64,000 nucleotides of DNA from the NCBI RefSeq assembly GCF_011602085.1, contig NZ_JAAONY010000003.1, forward strand, positions 186,001 through 250,000, given 5' to 3'. Made by a program: the position numbers and the translations under genes. A model generated the notes under the pieces. It saw only the letters and a list, made by a program, of their open reading frames with translations. It did no database searches and was not told the origin of the DNA. The DNA is from Pseudoteredinibacter isoporae. GTDB taxonomy: Bacteria > Pseudomonadota > Gammaproteobacteria > Pseudomonadales > Cellvibrionaceae. Each line of letters begins with the position of its first letter. Positions within the stretch are counted from its first letter, which is position 1. This document shows positions 35,193 to 43,304 of this stretch, piece by piece.

Positions 35193-36971
35193 TCAAGCAG
35201 CAGCTTTCTGCTCGGCCACCCACTCTTTGATTAACTGCTCCAGTACCGACAACGGCACCGCACCGTTCGTAAGCACCTGAGTATGGAACTCACGCAAATC
35301 GAATTTTCCACCCAGTTCTTTCTCGGCAAACTGGCGTAGCTCCCGAATCTTGAGCTCACCCATCTTGTAAGACAGTGCCTGACCAGGCCAGGTAATGTAG
35401 CGATCCACTTCCGTAGTGATGTTATGTAGCGACAAGGCACTGTTATTCACCATGAAGTCGATGGCCTGCTGACGAGTCCAGCCTTTGGCGTGCATACCCG
35501 TATCTACCACCAAACGCAGCGCACGCCACATTTCATAGGTTAAACGACCGAAGCGTTCGTAGGGCGTGTTGTACATGCCCATCTCTTCGCCCAGATATTC
35601 CGCATACAGCGCCCATCCTTCACCAAAGGGATGAAAGTAGTAAAAGCGGCGGAACTCAGGCAAGTTCTGCAATTCATTTTGAATAGAAATTTGCAGGTGA
35701 TGGCCGGGCACAGCTTCGTGCAGAGTTAACGCCGGCAACTCGTACAGCGCGCGACTTTTCAGGTCGTAAGTATTCAGAAAATATTTACCGGCACGAGTAC
35801 CATCAGCTGCACCACGCTGGTAATAGGCCGGAGTAACTTTAGGTGCTATTTGTGCAGGTACTTTTTCAATACCATAAGGGTTACGTGGTAAGTAAGAAAA
35901 ATACTCCGGCAGCTTACCATCCATATCTTTTGCGATAGCCGCTGCAGCAGCCATATAACCGATTTCGGTTTTGGGATAAAACTGGGGATCGGTACGCAGG
36001 AAATTCAGGAACGCCTTAAAGTCGCCGTCGAATTTCACCTCTTGCATAATGGCTTTCATTTCTTCGCGAATACGCTTAACTTCGCTCTGGCCGATCTTGT
36101 GTACCGCATCCGCGTCGGTATCAACCGTGGTGTAGTATTTTACGAAGTGATCGTACAGTTCCCCGCCATTGTTCACCGAAGAGATGCCGACAACTTTACG
36201 ACAGGCCGGCTGGTAATCCTCCAGATAAAAATCCAGATAGGCTTGATACTTTGGCAACACATGCTTGGCGATAACGGCCTTGGCATCCGTCTTAAGTTTT
36301 TCCTGAGCTTTGGCATCAATGGTGGCAGGCAGTTTTTTCAACGGCCCATAAAAGGCCGAGTCTTCTACCGGTTTAATGTAGCCACGAATGCCTTCTTCAT
36401 AACCCACCAGTGTTTCACAGGGCTGAGTGTTGGCTGTACGAATACCTTCGCGCATTAAAGCCATATTGTCGTCAGCAAACTTTTCAAAAGCCGCCAAACG
36501 CTTGATATAGTTTTTGGCGTCTTGCTCATTTTTGATTCGCACGCGCGGTGCCGAACGAGCAAAACCATCATGCCAGCCCGAATAGGTGGTGAACGTATAA
36601 TAATGCCAATCAAAATCCAGAGTGCGGCGCTCGTGACGCAACATCCAATCAAATAACTGAAAGTTCACTTTCTGTTGCGCACTTAACTGATCAAATTTGA
36701 CTGTTTTCAGTTGCTTTAAGGATTCGTCCAGTAATTGCTGCGCTTCAGCTCTGCCCTGACCATCGACACGCCCCAGCTTGTCGCTGTGGCGCATATCACC
36801 ATTGAGATTGGCCTGTAACGGATTTTGGTTCAGATAACCGTCCCAATAATCGGCCATCAACGATTCCAGGCGCTGGTCGGCATTGGCGGAAGCAAACATC
36901 GCGGCGGAGCTTAATAAGCCCACACCGCAAAGTTTCAAGGCATTTTTCATCATGTTCTGGCGTAACAACAT
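35193..36971 (-). CDS. DUF885 family periplasmic metallopeptidase-like protein
   Basis: A 592-residue protein with a signal peptide ending near ANA (about residue 31) and GGAGAAAC before the ATG. A helical N-terminal half is followed by the DUF885 signature LTLHEAVPGHHLQISIQ and, some 30 residues on, EGWALYAEYLGEEMG; the His and Glu residues resemble a gluzincin zinc site. Family members are predicted carboxypeptidase-like enzymes, and few have been characterised. Monocistronic. Substrate unknown. Confidence 0.85.
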   Translation of the reverse strand: MLLRQNMMKNALKLCGVGLLSSAAMFASANADQRLESLMADYWDGYLNQNPLQANLNGDMRHSDKLGRVDGQGRAEAQQLLDESLKQLKTVKFDQLSAQQKVNFQLFDWMLRHERRTLDFDWHYYTFTTYSGWHDGFARSAPRVRIKNEQDAKNYIKRLAAFEKFADDNMALMREGIRTANTQPCETLVGYEEGIRGYIKPVEDSAFYGPLKKLPATIDAKAQEKLKTDAKAVIAKHVLPKYQAYLDFYLEDYQPACRKVVGISSVNNGGELYDHFVKYYTTVDTDADAVHKIGQSEVKRIREEMKAIMQEVKFDGDFKAFLNFLRTDPQFYPKTEIGYMAAAAAIAKDMDGKLPEYFSYLPRNPYGIEKVPAQIAPKVTPAYYQRGAADGTRAGKYFLNTYDLKSRALYELPALTLHEAVPGHHLQISIQNELQNLPEFRRFYYFHPFGEGWALYAEYLGEEMGMYNTPYERFGRLTYEMWRALRLVVDTGMHAKGWTRQQAIDFMVNNSALSLHNITTEVDRYITWPGQALSYKMGELKIRELRQFAEKELGGKFDLREFHTQVLTNGAVPLSVLEQLIKEWVAEQKAAA

Positions 36972-37128
36972 AGTTTCTCCACTGGCATTAATTGTCAGCT
37001 GCTGAAGTTTTACACTGGCTGAATACTTTTTAAGCCGTTAACATAGCACTGGAATCGGTTAACTCTCCAGGACACGTTAACCATCAAGGTATTACTTTGC
37101 CGTTAAATCACTATTAAGACGGATAATT

Positions 37129-37365
37129 ATGATAAGTCCCCAAGAGCAGCAGGAAGATACGGTGAGCAGCCCCAGCAGCAAGCCAGGTTTTGTATCCTTG
37201 GTCATCAGCACCTTGGCCGCAGCCTTTGGCGTACAAACGGATAAAAATCGCGAGCGCGATTTTCAACACGGCAATATTTACAGCTTTATTGCTGCCGGTA
37301 TTATTTTTACCGCCTTATTTGTGATTGGAACCGTATTTCTGGTGAAGCTTATCCTGGCTGATTAA
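37129..37365 (+). CDS. DUF2970 small membrane protein
   Basis: A 78-residue protein with a polar N-terminus, then SLVISTLAAAFGVQTDKNRERDF, the hallmark of DUF2970, and one C-terminal membrane helix. The family is restricted mainly to gamma- and betaproteobacteria and has no known function. No strong ribosome site is seen. Confidence 0.85.
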   Translation: MISPQEQQEDTVSSPSSKPGFVSLVISTLAAAFGVQTDKNRERDFQHGNIYSFIAAGIIFTALFVIGTVFLVKLILAD

Positions 37366-37391
37366 TACAAAACAAATCAGGCACAAAAAAA

Positions 37392-37409
37392 CCCGGTGTA
37401 AAAACCGGG
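37392..37409 (-). terminator. Terminator of the marR transcript
   Basis: CCCGGT and ACCGGG form a stem with a 6-base loop. On the minus strand it is followed by TTTTTTT, as expected for marR; on the plus strand it is weaker. Confidence 0.75.
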
Positions 37410-37457
37410 CTCTTAAGCTGATTCAATATACTGCAAATTTAATCAATGCAGTCCCAC

Positions 37458-37916
37458 TCAATGCGGCTCCACGCCGAGTTGCTTCAGCAACACGCGCACC
37501 TGGCCATTTAACGCCACCACATTATCCTGCCCCAGCGAAGTGTTTAAGCGCCGCTGATGCTCATCGGCCTGCTGGTTCAGAGTAAAAATAATACGGCTTC
37601 CTCGTGGAGTCAGGCACAGCTGAACACAGCGACGGTCTACACCGTCCTGTTTACGCTCTAATAAGCCTTTTTTAGCGAGGCGATCGGCCAGGCGCGTCAC
37701 TGCCGAGCGATCAATGCCAAGATAATCTGCCACTTGAGCTGGAGTCTGGGCAATCTGATGGTAAAGGACATTCATTACCATCCACTGCGGCCAGGTGACA
37801 TCCGTATCGGCTAAATTTCTATTGAAAGATTCCTGGAGCTCGTGACTTGCTCGGCCTAGCCAAAACAAAAAACTGTCGTCCAGACGAAATCCATGACTGC
37901 TACTTAAAGTTTCCAT
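37458..37916 (-). CDS. MarR-family transcriptional regulator
   Basis: A 152-residue winged-helix protein. The recognition region QTPAQVADYLGIDRSAVTRLADRLAKKGLLER and the wing DGVDRRCVQLCLTPRG are typical of MarR. The N-terminal helices (LFWLGRASHELQESFNRNL) form the dimer interface. Upstream on the same strand is a 38-residue membrane protein gene (37997-38113), possibly co-transcribed; further upstream, divergent, is cysI. Ligand and targets unknown. Confidence 0.9.
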   Translation of the reverse strand: METLSSSHGFRLDDSFLFWLGRASHELQESFNRNLADTDVTWPQWMVMNVLYHQIAQTPAQVADYLGIDRSAVTRLADRLAKKGLLERKQDGVDRRCVQLCLTPRGSRIIFTLNQQADEHQRRLNTSLGQDNVVALNGQVRVLLKQLGVEPH

Positions 37917-37996
37917 AACACACCCTTTTTGTGATTACGGAGTAGCAGGCCCTATTCCCTTTATATCTATCACTCTGTGGTGATTTTATGGACTTT

Positions 37997-38113
37997 TTAT
38001 TGCCCGCTAATCCAGAAAATGCACGTAGCCACGAATATTGTTATTAAGGCTACGGCGGCAATTGCATCTGCAGTACTGTCCGCTTGGTCTTGTAGAGTTA
38101 CATCATCATTCAT
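37997..38113 (-). CDS. 38-residue single-pass membrane protein upstream of marR
   Basis: An ATG at 38113 preceded by GGCGGAG opens a 39-codon frame ending in TAA at 37997. The product has a polar acidic start (MNDDVTLQDQADSTADAI) and a clean membrane helix (AAVALITIFVATCIFWI) ending SGQ. Composition and site argue for a real gene, and I recall similar tiny proteins in related marine bacteria. It lies 80 bases before marR in the same direction. Function unknown; tiny membrane proteins often bind transporters or respiratory complexes. Confidence 0.6.
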   Translation of the reverse strand: MNDDVTLQDQADSTADAIAAVALITIFVATCIFWISGQ

Positions 38114-38416
38114 CGTTATAGCTCCGCCTGTTATAGATTATTCAATGTACGAAGTAGCTACTTTTGATTGTATCTCTAATACTTATGGCTGCAAGATGAT
38201 TTTTACCATATTCTCATTTGTTCTTAACATATGAACACGCAATAGTTTTATATTCTATCGAGAGCTGGTATCGTGCCGCTCTACGCGTGAACCTAGGGGT
38301 ATAGTATAGGCCAAATGCGGCAAAAGACCGCATATCCAGCCACATCCCCAAGCAATGGAATATTCCCTGGGAAGATTCTGATTTTTATACCATTTGCTTA
38401 AAGATGGCCTGAGTAT
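38114..38416. other. Intergenic region and leader of cysI
   Basis: AT-rich divergent region holding the cysI promoter. TATAGT near 38301 is a possible -10. A hairpin (ATGCGG at 38315 with CCGCAT at 38328, 7-base loop) lies about 85 bases before the cysI ATG and would be in the leader. No clear CysB site could be assigned by eye. Confidence 0.4.
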
Positions 38417-40081
38417 ATGTACATCTACGATCAGCACGACCATAGCATCTTGCGACAGCGGGTTGAGCAGTTTCGCCAACAAACCGAACGCTACCTCTCC
38501 GGCGACCTGGCCGAAGAAGCCTTTTTACCACTGCGCCTTCAGAACGGCCTTTACGTACAACGCCTCGCACCCATGCTGCGAGTGAACGTGCCCTACGGCA
38601 TGATCAACAGCGGTCAATTGCGTCGCGTAGCCCGCGTGGCCCGCGACTACGATAAAGGCTATGTACACATCAGCACCCGTCAGAATATTCAGTTCAACTG
38701 GCCAGATTTGGCAGACGTACCTGCGATTCTGGCCGAGCTGGCCGAGGTCGAAATGCATGCGACCCAATCCAGCGGTAACTGTATTCGCAACACCACCGCC
38801 GACCAGTTTGCCGGCATCGCTGAAGATGAATTGCTGGACCCTCGCCCGTACTGCGAGATTATTCGCCAGTGGTCTACCCTGCACCCCGAATTCGCCTTTC
38901 TGCCTCGCAAATTCAAGATTGCAGTAAACGCTGCAAAAGAAGATCGCGCGGCTAGCCAAGTGCACGATATTGGCCTGGACCTGTATGAAAACGAAGCCGG
39001 CGAAACCGGCTTCCGCGTGCGTGTCGGTGGCGGCTTAGGCCGCACCCCACTTGTGGGCAGCGTGATCCGTGAGTTCCTTCCTGAGCAAGAGTTACTGAGC
39101 TACCTGGATGCTGTACTGCGTGTCTACAACCAAAAAGGCCGCCGTGACAACAAATACAAAGCTCGCATCAAAATTCTTGTGAAGGCCATGGGCCCGGAAG
39201 CCTTTGCAGAGCTGGTTGAGGAAGAATGGCAACGCATTCGCGATGGTTATACCCGACTGACGCGAGAAGAAATCGAACGCGCCAAGAGCTTCTTTACCGA
39301 GCCTGCATACAAATCATTCGACAGTGCCGCTGTCGATGCCAAGCTGGACGAGCTGCGCGCAGAACACAAAGCCTTTGATAAGTGGCTGACCCGCAATGTT
39401 CGCCAGCACAAAAAAGCCGACTACGCCTCCGTCACCCTGTCTTTAAAACCAACAGGTGTTGCGCCCGGTGATGTTACTGACAAGCAGCTGGAAATCATTG
39501 CCGATCTGGCCGATGAATACAGCTTTGGTGAAGCACGCACCACTCACGAACAAAACATTGTTCTGGGTGATGTTGAAAAAGACCGCCTGTTTGAGCTGTG
39601 GGAAAAAGTTAAAGCTGCCGGTTTTGCGACGCCCAATATTGGCACCATGACCGACATCATATGCTGCCCCGGCGGTGACTACTGTTCATTGGCCAACGCC
39701 AAATCCATTCCAATTGCCGACGCCATTCAGCGCCGTTTCTCCGACATGGATTATCTCTATGATCTTGGTGATCTGGATTTAAACATTTCTGGCTGTATGA
39801 ACGCCTGCGCCCACCACCACGTTGGCCACATCGGCATTCTGGGTGTGGATAAAAAAGGCCAGGAGTTTTATCAGGTTCAGTTGGGCGGTAACGCGGGCAA
39901 TGACACCAAACTGGGCAAAGTATTGGGACCGGCTTTTGAAGCCGACGAGATCCCGCTGGTTCTTGAGAAGATCCTCAATATTTTTGTCGAAAACCGTATT
40001 GAAGGCGAAGAGTTTTTACAGACCTATCAACGCATAGGGATGGCGCCATTTAAGGAACGAGTCTATGCCAAAGATCATTAA
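38417..40081 (+). CDS. cysI: Sulfite reductase hemoprotein (nitrite/sulfite reductase family) CysI
   Basis: A 554-residue protein with two ferredoxin-like and two siroheme/[4Fe-4S] domains in the usual pseudo-twofold order. The siroheme segment is HISTRQNIQFNWP. The cluster cysteines are in DIICCPGGDYCSLA and NISGCMNACAHHHVGHIG. It reduces sulfite to sulfide for cysteine synthesis. In this type, common in pseudomonads, the electron donor is often ferredoxin or a separate flavoprotein; none is encoded here. The end overlaps the DUF934 gene by 17 bases. Confidence 0.92.
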   Translation: MYIYDQHDHSILRQRVEQFRQQTERYLSGDLAEEAFLPLRLQNGLYVQRLAPMLRVNVPYGMINSGQLRRVARVARDYDKGYVHISTRQNIQFNWPDLADVPAILAELAEVEMHATQSSGNCIRNTTADQFAGIAEDELLDPRPYCEIIRQWSTLHPEFAFLPRKFKIAVNAAKEDRAASQVHDIGLDLYENEAGETGFRVRVGGGLGRTPLVGSVIREFLPEQELLSYLDAVLRVYNQKGRRDNKYKARIKILVKAMGPEAFAELVEEEWQRIRDGYTRLTREEIERAKSFFTEPAYKSFDSAAVDAKLDELRAEHKAFDKWLTRNVRQHKKADYASVTLSLKPTGVAPGDVTDKQLEIIADLADEYSFGEARTTHEQNIVLGDVEKDRLFELWEKVKAAGFATPNIGTMTDIICCPGGDYCSLANAKSIPIADAIQRRFSDMDYLYDLGDLDLNISGCMNACAHHHVGHIGILGVDKKGQEFYQVQLGGNAGNDTKLGKVLGPAFEADEIPLVLEKILNIFVENRIEGEEFLQTYQRIGMAPFKERVYAKDH

Positions 40082-40559
40082 AGACGGCCAGGTTTGCGAA
40101 GATTCCTGGCAATCCTTATCACTGAACGAAGGCGAATCTGCCGCCGAGGTAACGGTTCCCGAAGGTCAATGGATTGTGCCACTGAATGTTTGGCTTGAGC
40201 AAAGAGACGCTTTGAAGAACCGCAACGATATCGGTATACAAATCGGTATTGATGACGATATTGAAGTGCTGGCCGAAGACTACGCAAGCTTGCCACTACT
40301 GGCTTTTGATTTTCCAGCGTTTATGGATGGCCGCGGCTTTTCAGCAGCTTTCCTGATTCGTGATCGCTTCGCCTTTAAGGGTGAATTGCGAGCCAGCGGT
40401 GCGTTTATTCGTGATCAGTTGTGCTACTTGCAGCGTTGTGGTTTTAACGCCTTTGCATTGAATGAAGAAGATCTTGAAGCGGCCAAAGCTTCCCTGGGTG
40501 ATTTGCAGGAAGCCTATCAGGCATCCGCTGACAAGGCGCCATTGTTTCGCCGTCGCTAA
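40065..40559 (+). CDS. DUF934 protein, sulfite-reductase partner
   Basis: A 164-residue protein with the DUF934 core VPLNVWLEQRD, PLLAFDFPAFMDGRGFSAAFLIRDRF and QLCYLQRCGFNAFAL. Overlap with cysI by 17 bases implies one operon and coupled translation. The family almost always follows cysI in pseudomonad-type genomes and is thought to assist sulfite reduction; its activity is not established. A strong terminator follows. Confidence 0.9.
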   Translation: MPKIIKDGQVCEDSWQSLSLNEGESAAEVTVPEGQWIVPLNVWLEQRDALKNRNDIGIQIGIDDDIEVLAEDYASLPLLAFDFPAFMDGRGFSAAFLIRDRFAFKGELRASGAFIRDQLCYLQRCGFNAFALNEEDLEAAKASLGDLQEAYQASADKAPLFRRR

Positions 40560-40588
40560 ACGACAATCGAATCATCTTCCATAAAAAA

Positions 40589-40605
40589 GCCCCGCAGTGC
40601 GGGGC
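40589..40605 (+). terminator. Rho-independent terminator of cysI-DUF934
   Basis: GCCCCGC and GCGGGGC form a 7-bp stem with an AGT loop, flanked by six A and six T. It can act in both directions and also ends the region downstream of sohB. Confidence 0.92.
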
Positions 40606-40654
40606 TTTTTTATGTCTCGTCTTTATGTCTCGTTACATTCTGGCTATTTTGAAA

Positions 40655-41764
40655 TTACCAAAAACGGCGCTGATTCGCTCTACCCCACCATTTGGTGGCC
40701 AGACGATCTATGCTTGCCTCAACCGATAAACCCAGCTTCTCAGCGACAGTTTTCTTGTGAGTGTAACTCAGCTGATAAACATCACCCTCTTTGGCTTGGG
40801 ATTGCAGATATTCATCGCTGGTTTGAATCTCATCGATCAATTGGTTTTCAATAGCTTTAATGCCATACCACACCTCACCCGTTGCAACCTCAGCAATGTT
40901 CAGAGTGGGCCGACGATCACTGACATAGTGCTTAAACAGATCGTGGGTTTCTTCCAATTCTTCAATAAACTTGGCGCGACCCTTTTCAGTGTTTTCGCCA
41001 AACATCGTCAAGGTGCGCTTGTATTCGCCGGCGGTCAGCACTTCCATATCCACATCGTGTTTTTTCAACAGACGATTAAAGTTGGGAAGCTGAGCCAACA
41101 CACCAATAGACCCCACCAGAGCAAACGGTGCCGCGAGAATTTTATCGCCCACACAGGCCATCATATAACCACCGCTTGCGGCCACTTTATCAACACAGAT
41201 GGTCAGTTTTAACTCAGCTTTGCGAATACGATCCAGCTGACTGGCCGCCAAGCCATAGCTGTGAACCATGCCACCGCCACTTTCCAAACGCAGCACCACC
41301 TCATCACCCGCTTCCGCAATGGTTAGCAAGGCACTGATTTCTTCACGCATGGACTCCACCGGACTGGCTTTAACATCGCCATCAAAGTCCAGAACAAAAG
41401 TGCGCTTGGGCTTATCATCCGCAGTGACCTCTTCGCTTTCGCTGCTGCCTTTTTCGGCACTGCCTTTATCGGAGCTGTCTTTAACTTTTTTCTTGGCTTC
41501 TTTTTTAGCGTCTTTTGCCGCCTGCTTTTTGGACTTGGCTTCTTCTTTTTGCAGGTTTTTGTAGGTTTCCGGTTCGAGGGTTGCAGCACGCAACTGCTCA
41601 CGGTACTGATCGTATTGATCATTCAGCTTTTTGACTTCAATAGAGCCCTGCTCTTCATTCGCACCGCGCTTGGCCGATGCCAGAATCGCGGCCACAAAGC
41701 CAATGGCGATAACAATCGTAATCGCCTTGGCCAGAAACAGGCCGTATTCACTCAAAAACTCCAA
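40655..41764 (-). CDS. sohB: Inner-membrane serine protease SohB (S49 family)
   Basis: A 369-residue protein with one N-terminal membrane helix, a long Lys/Glu/Ala-rich linker (about 60-115), then an S49 peptidase domain. The catalytic Ser is in KVAASGGYMMACVGD and the Lys in TAGEYKRTLTMFGE; ESGGGMVHSYG is the oxyanion loop. The start is TTG, supported by AGGAG six bases upstream. It resembles E. coli SohB (349 residues) with a longer linker. It follows a membrane protein, nudC and fimL in one direction. Confidence 0.92.
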   Translation of the reverse strand: MEFLSEYGLFLAKAITIVIAIGFVAAILASAKRGANEEQGSIEVKKLNDQYDQYREQLRAATLEPETYKNLQKEEAKSKKQAAKDAKKEAKKKVKDSSDKGSAEKGSSESEEVTADDKPKRTFVLDFDGDVKASPVESMREEISALLTIAEAGDEVVLRLESGGGMVHSYGLAASQLDRIRKAELKLTICVDKVAASGGYMMACVGDKILAAPFALVGSIGVLAQLPNFNRLLKKHDVDMEVLTAGEYKRTLTMFGENTEKGRAKFIEELEETHDLFKHYVSDRRPTLNIAEVATGEVWYGIKAIENQLIDEIQTSDEYLQSQAKEGDVYQLSYTHKKTVAEKLGLSVEASIDRLATKWWGRANQRRFW

Positions 41765-41788
41765 AATATTCTCCTATCGCTTGGCGCA

Positions 41789-42439
41789 CTAGCGCCATTG
41801 ATTCAGTGCTTCGCTGGCCTTTTCATTCAACGGCTTTGCCGCAAGACCATTTGCACTCAGGCTGATTTCATACAGGCCGTCATCCACCATCGGCATAAAC
41901 GTTGCGCTGCCAAAAGTGGTGCGCTGCAAAGACAGACGACGGTAGTTGTTTTGCAATAACTGCCAGATATCAACACTGATACTGTCGTGTAAGGCGTGAA
42001 CACTGCGTTCACTATCGCGCTCTTGCCCAAGGGCGTAGTAGCGACCGCTGATACGATCCAGACGAAAGCCCGGTTTCAATCGCAAGAGACCACCAAAATC
42101 CGGCCAGCGAATGATACGAGCATCCACCTGCCATTGATCGCCCTTCAGTTCAAAGCGTTGCTCCTGACCATTGTCGAACAGCACATTCACTTCAAATTCC
42201 TGAGGCGCCAACTCACGGGTGCTGAGCGTAGCAATCACCTTGGGTTCATTGAGCTGCTGATAGCTGTAGATATCATAAGCTGCCAAGCCTACCAATACCG
42301 CCATAACAATAATGACGCTCGCGCAGCAACCACGTATAAAACCGAGTAGCCAACCGGTACGCAAAATCATGCGCAGGCCAAAATACAGCAGTAATACGCT
42401 CAGCATTCCTATGCCGATGGCCAAGCTTATGTAAACCAT
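41789..42439 (-). CDS. Conserved membrane protein of unknown function
   Basis: A 216-residue protein with two N-terminal membrane helices (about 3-25 and 32-57) and a beta-rich periplasmic domain (about 65-200; EFEVNVLFDNGQEQRFELKG, WPDFGGLLRLKPGFRLDRI). Homologs in pseudomonads have been labelled multidrug transporter, but two helices cannot form one; the label is not used here. It sits between nudC and sohB, 24 bases before sohB, a neighbourhood seen near fimL in relatives. Confidence 0.7.
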   Translation of the reverse strand: MVYISLAIGIGMLSVLLLYFGLRMILRTGWLLGFIRGCCASVIIVMAVLVGLAAYDIYSYQQLNEPKVIATLSTRELAPQEFEVNVLFDNGQEQRFELKGDQWQVDARIIRWPDFGGLLRLKPGFRLDRISGRYYALGQERDSERSVHALHDSISVDIWQLLQNNYRRLSLQRTTFGSATFMPMVDDGLYEISLSANGLAAKPLNEKASEALNQWR

Positions 42440-42473
42440 GCCATACCCTTTGTTGCTCGTAACTGAATGATAT

Positions 42474-43304
42474 TTAGCTAAAACTGTCGACGAACTCTTG
42501 TATCAGCTGCCCGGAAATACTTTCCCTTGGGGGAACAAGAGGCAATTGGCTGTAATGATACCAGCCAGCTTCGGCAATTTCCTCTTCATCGATAAGGATA
42601 TCGCCCGATTTGTACTCGGCCCTGAAACCGAGCATTAACTGGCCAGGAAATGGCCAGGATTGGCTCCCCTGATAGGTCAGCTCATGCACCGTAATGCCGA
42701 CCTCTTCAAAAACTTCACGGGAGACGCATTGCTCAGCACTCTCTCCCGCCTCAATGAAGCCTGCCAGGCAACTGAACATCGGTGTTTTATAACGCTGATG
42801 GCGTGCCAACAGGCAGTACTCGCCACGACTTACCAACACAATGATACAAGGGGAAATTCGGGGATAACTGTGCAAGCCGCAATTGTCGCAGGCACGAGCA
42901 CGGTCTTTGGGATGGTAATGGGTCACATGGCCACAGTGACCACAAAAGCGATGATTGCGGTCCCACTGGCAAATCTGGCTGGCGCGTCCCAGAAGTTCAA
43001 ATTCCGCTTCATTCAGATGAGGCAGAAGCTGGCGTAAACCCTGCCACTGGCCATTCTGCATCGCATCGCTGGATTCCAAATAGATTGCAAAGTAATCCTG
43101 ACCATCGAATTCGGCAACATAATGAACATCGTCGAGGCCGAGCCCCAATGCCTCGGCGTTGCCCTGCCACCAGTCAAAGCCGACGGTCTGCCAGTGTTGA
43201 TCGCTGGCCCAGACACCCTCCTCGGCAATCAATAAAATCGCGCAACCCGCTTTAAAATTTTGCGCGGCTTTACCCAGATCCTGCGGGTGAACAATTCGAC
43301 TCAT
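42474..43304 (-). CDS. nudC: NAD(H) pyrophosphatase / RNA decapping NudC
   Basis: A 276-residue Nudix hydrolase. The zinc ribbon is CGHCGHVTHYHPKDRARACDNC. The Nudix box is GFIEAGESAEQCVSREVFEEVGI, followed by the NudC-specific SQSWPFPGQLMLGF. It hydrolyses NADH and removes NAD caps from RNA. The ATG overlaps the fimL stop as ATGA, so the two are translationally coupled, as in Pseudomonas where fimL and nudC are also neighbours. Confidence 0.95.
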   Translation of the reverse strand: MSRIVHPQDLGKAAQNFKAGCAILLIAEEGVWASDQHWQTVGFDWWQGNAEALGLGLDDVHYVAEFDGQDYFAIYLESSDAMQNGQWQGLRQLLPHLNEAEFELLGRASQICQWDRNHRFCGHCGHVTHYHPKDRARACDNCGLHSYPRISPCIIVLVSRGEYCLLARHQRYKTPMFSCLAGFIEAGESAEQCVSREVFEEVGITVHELTYQGSQSWPFPGQLMLGFRAEYKSGDILIDEEEIAEAGWYHYSQLPLVPPRESISGQLIQEFVDSFS

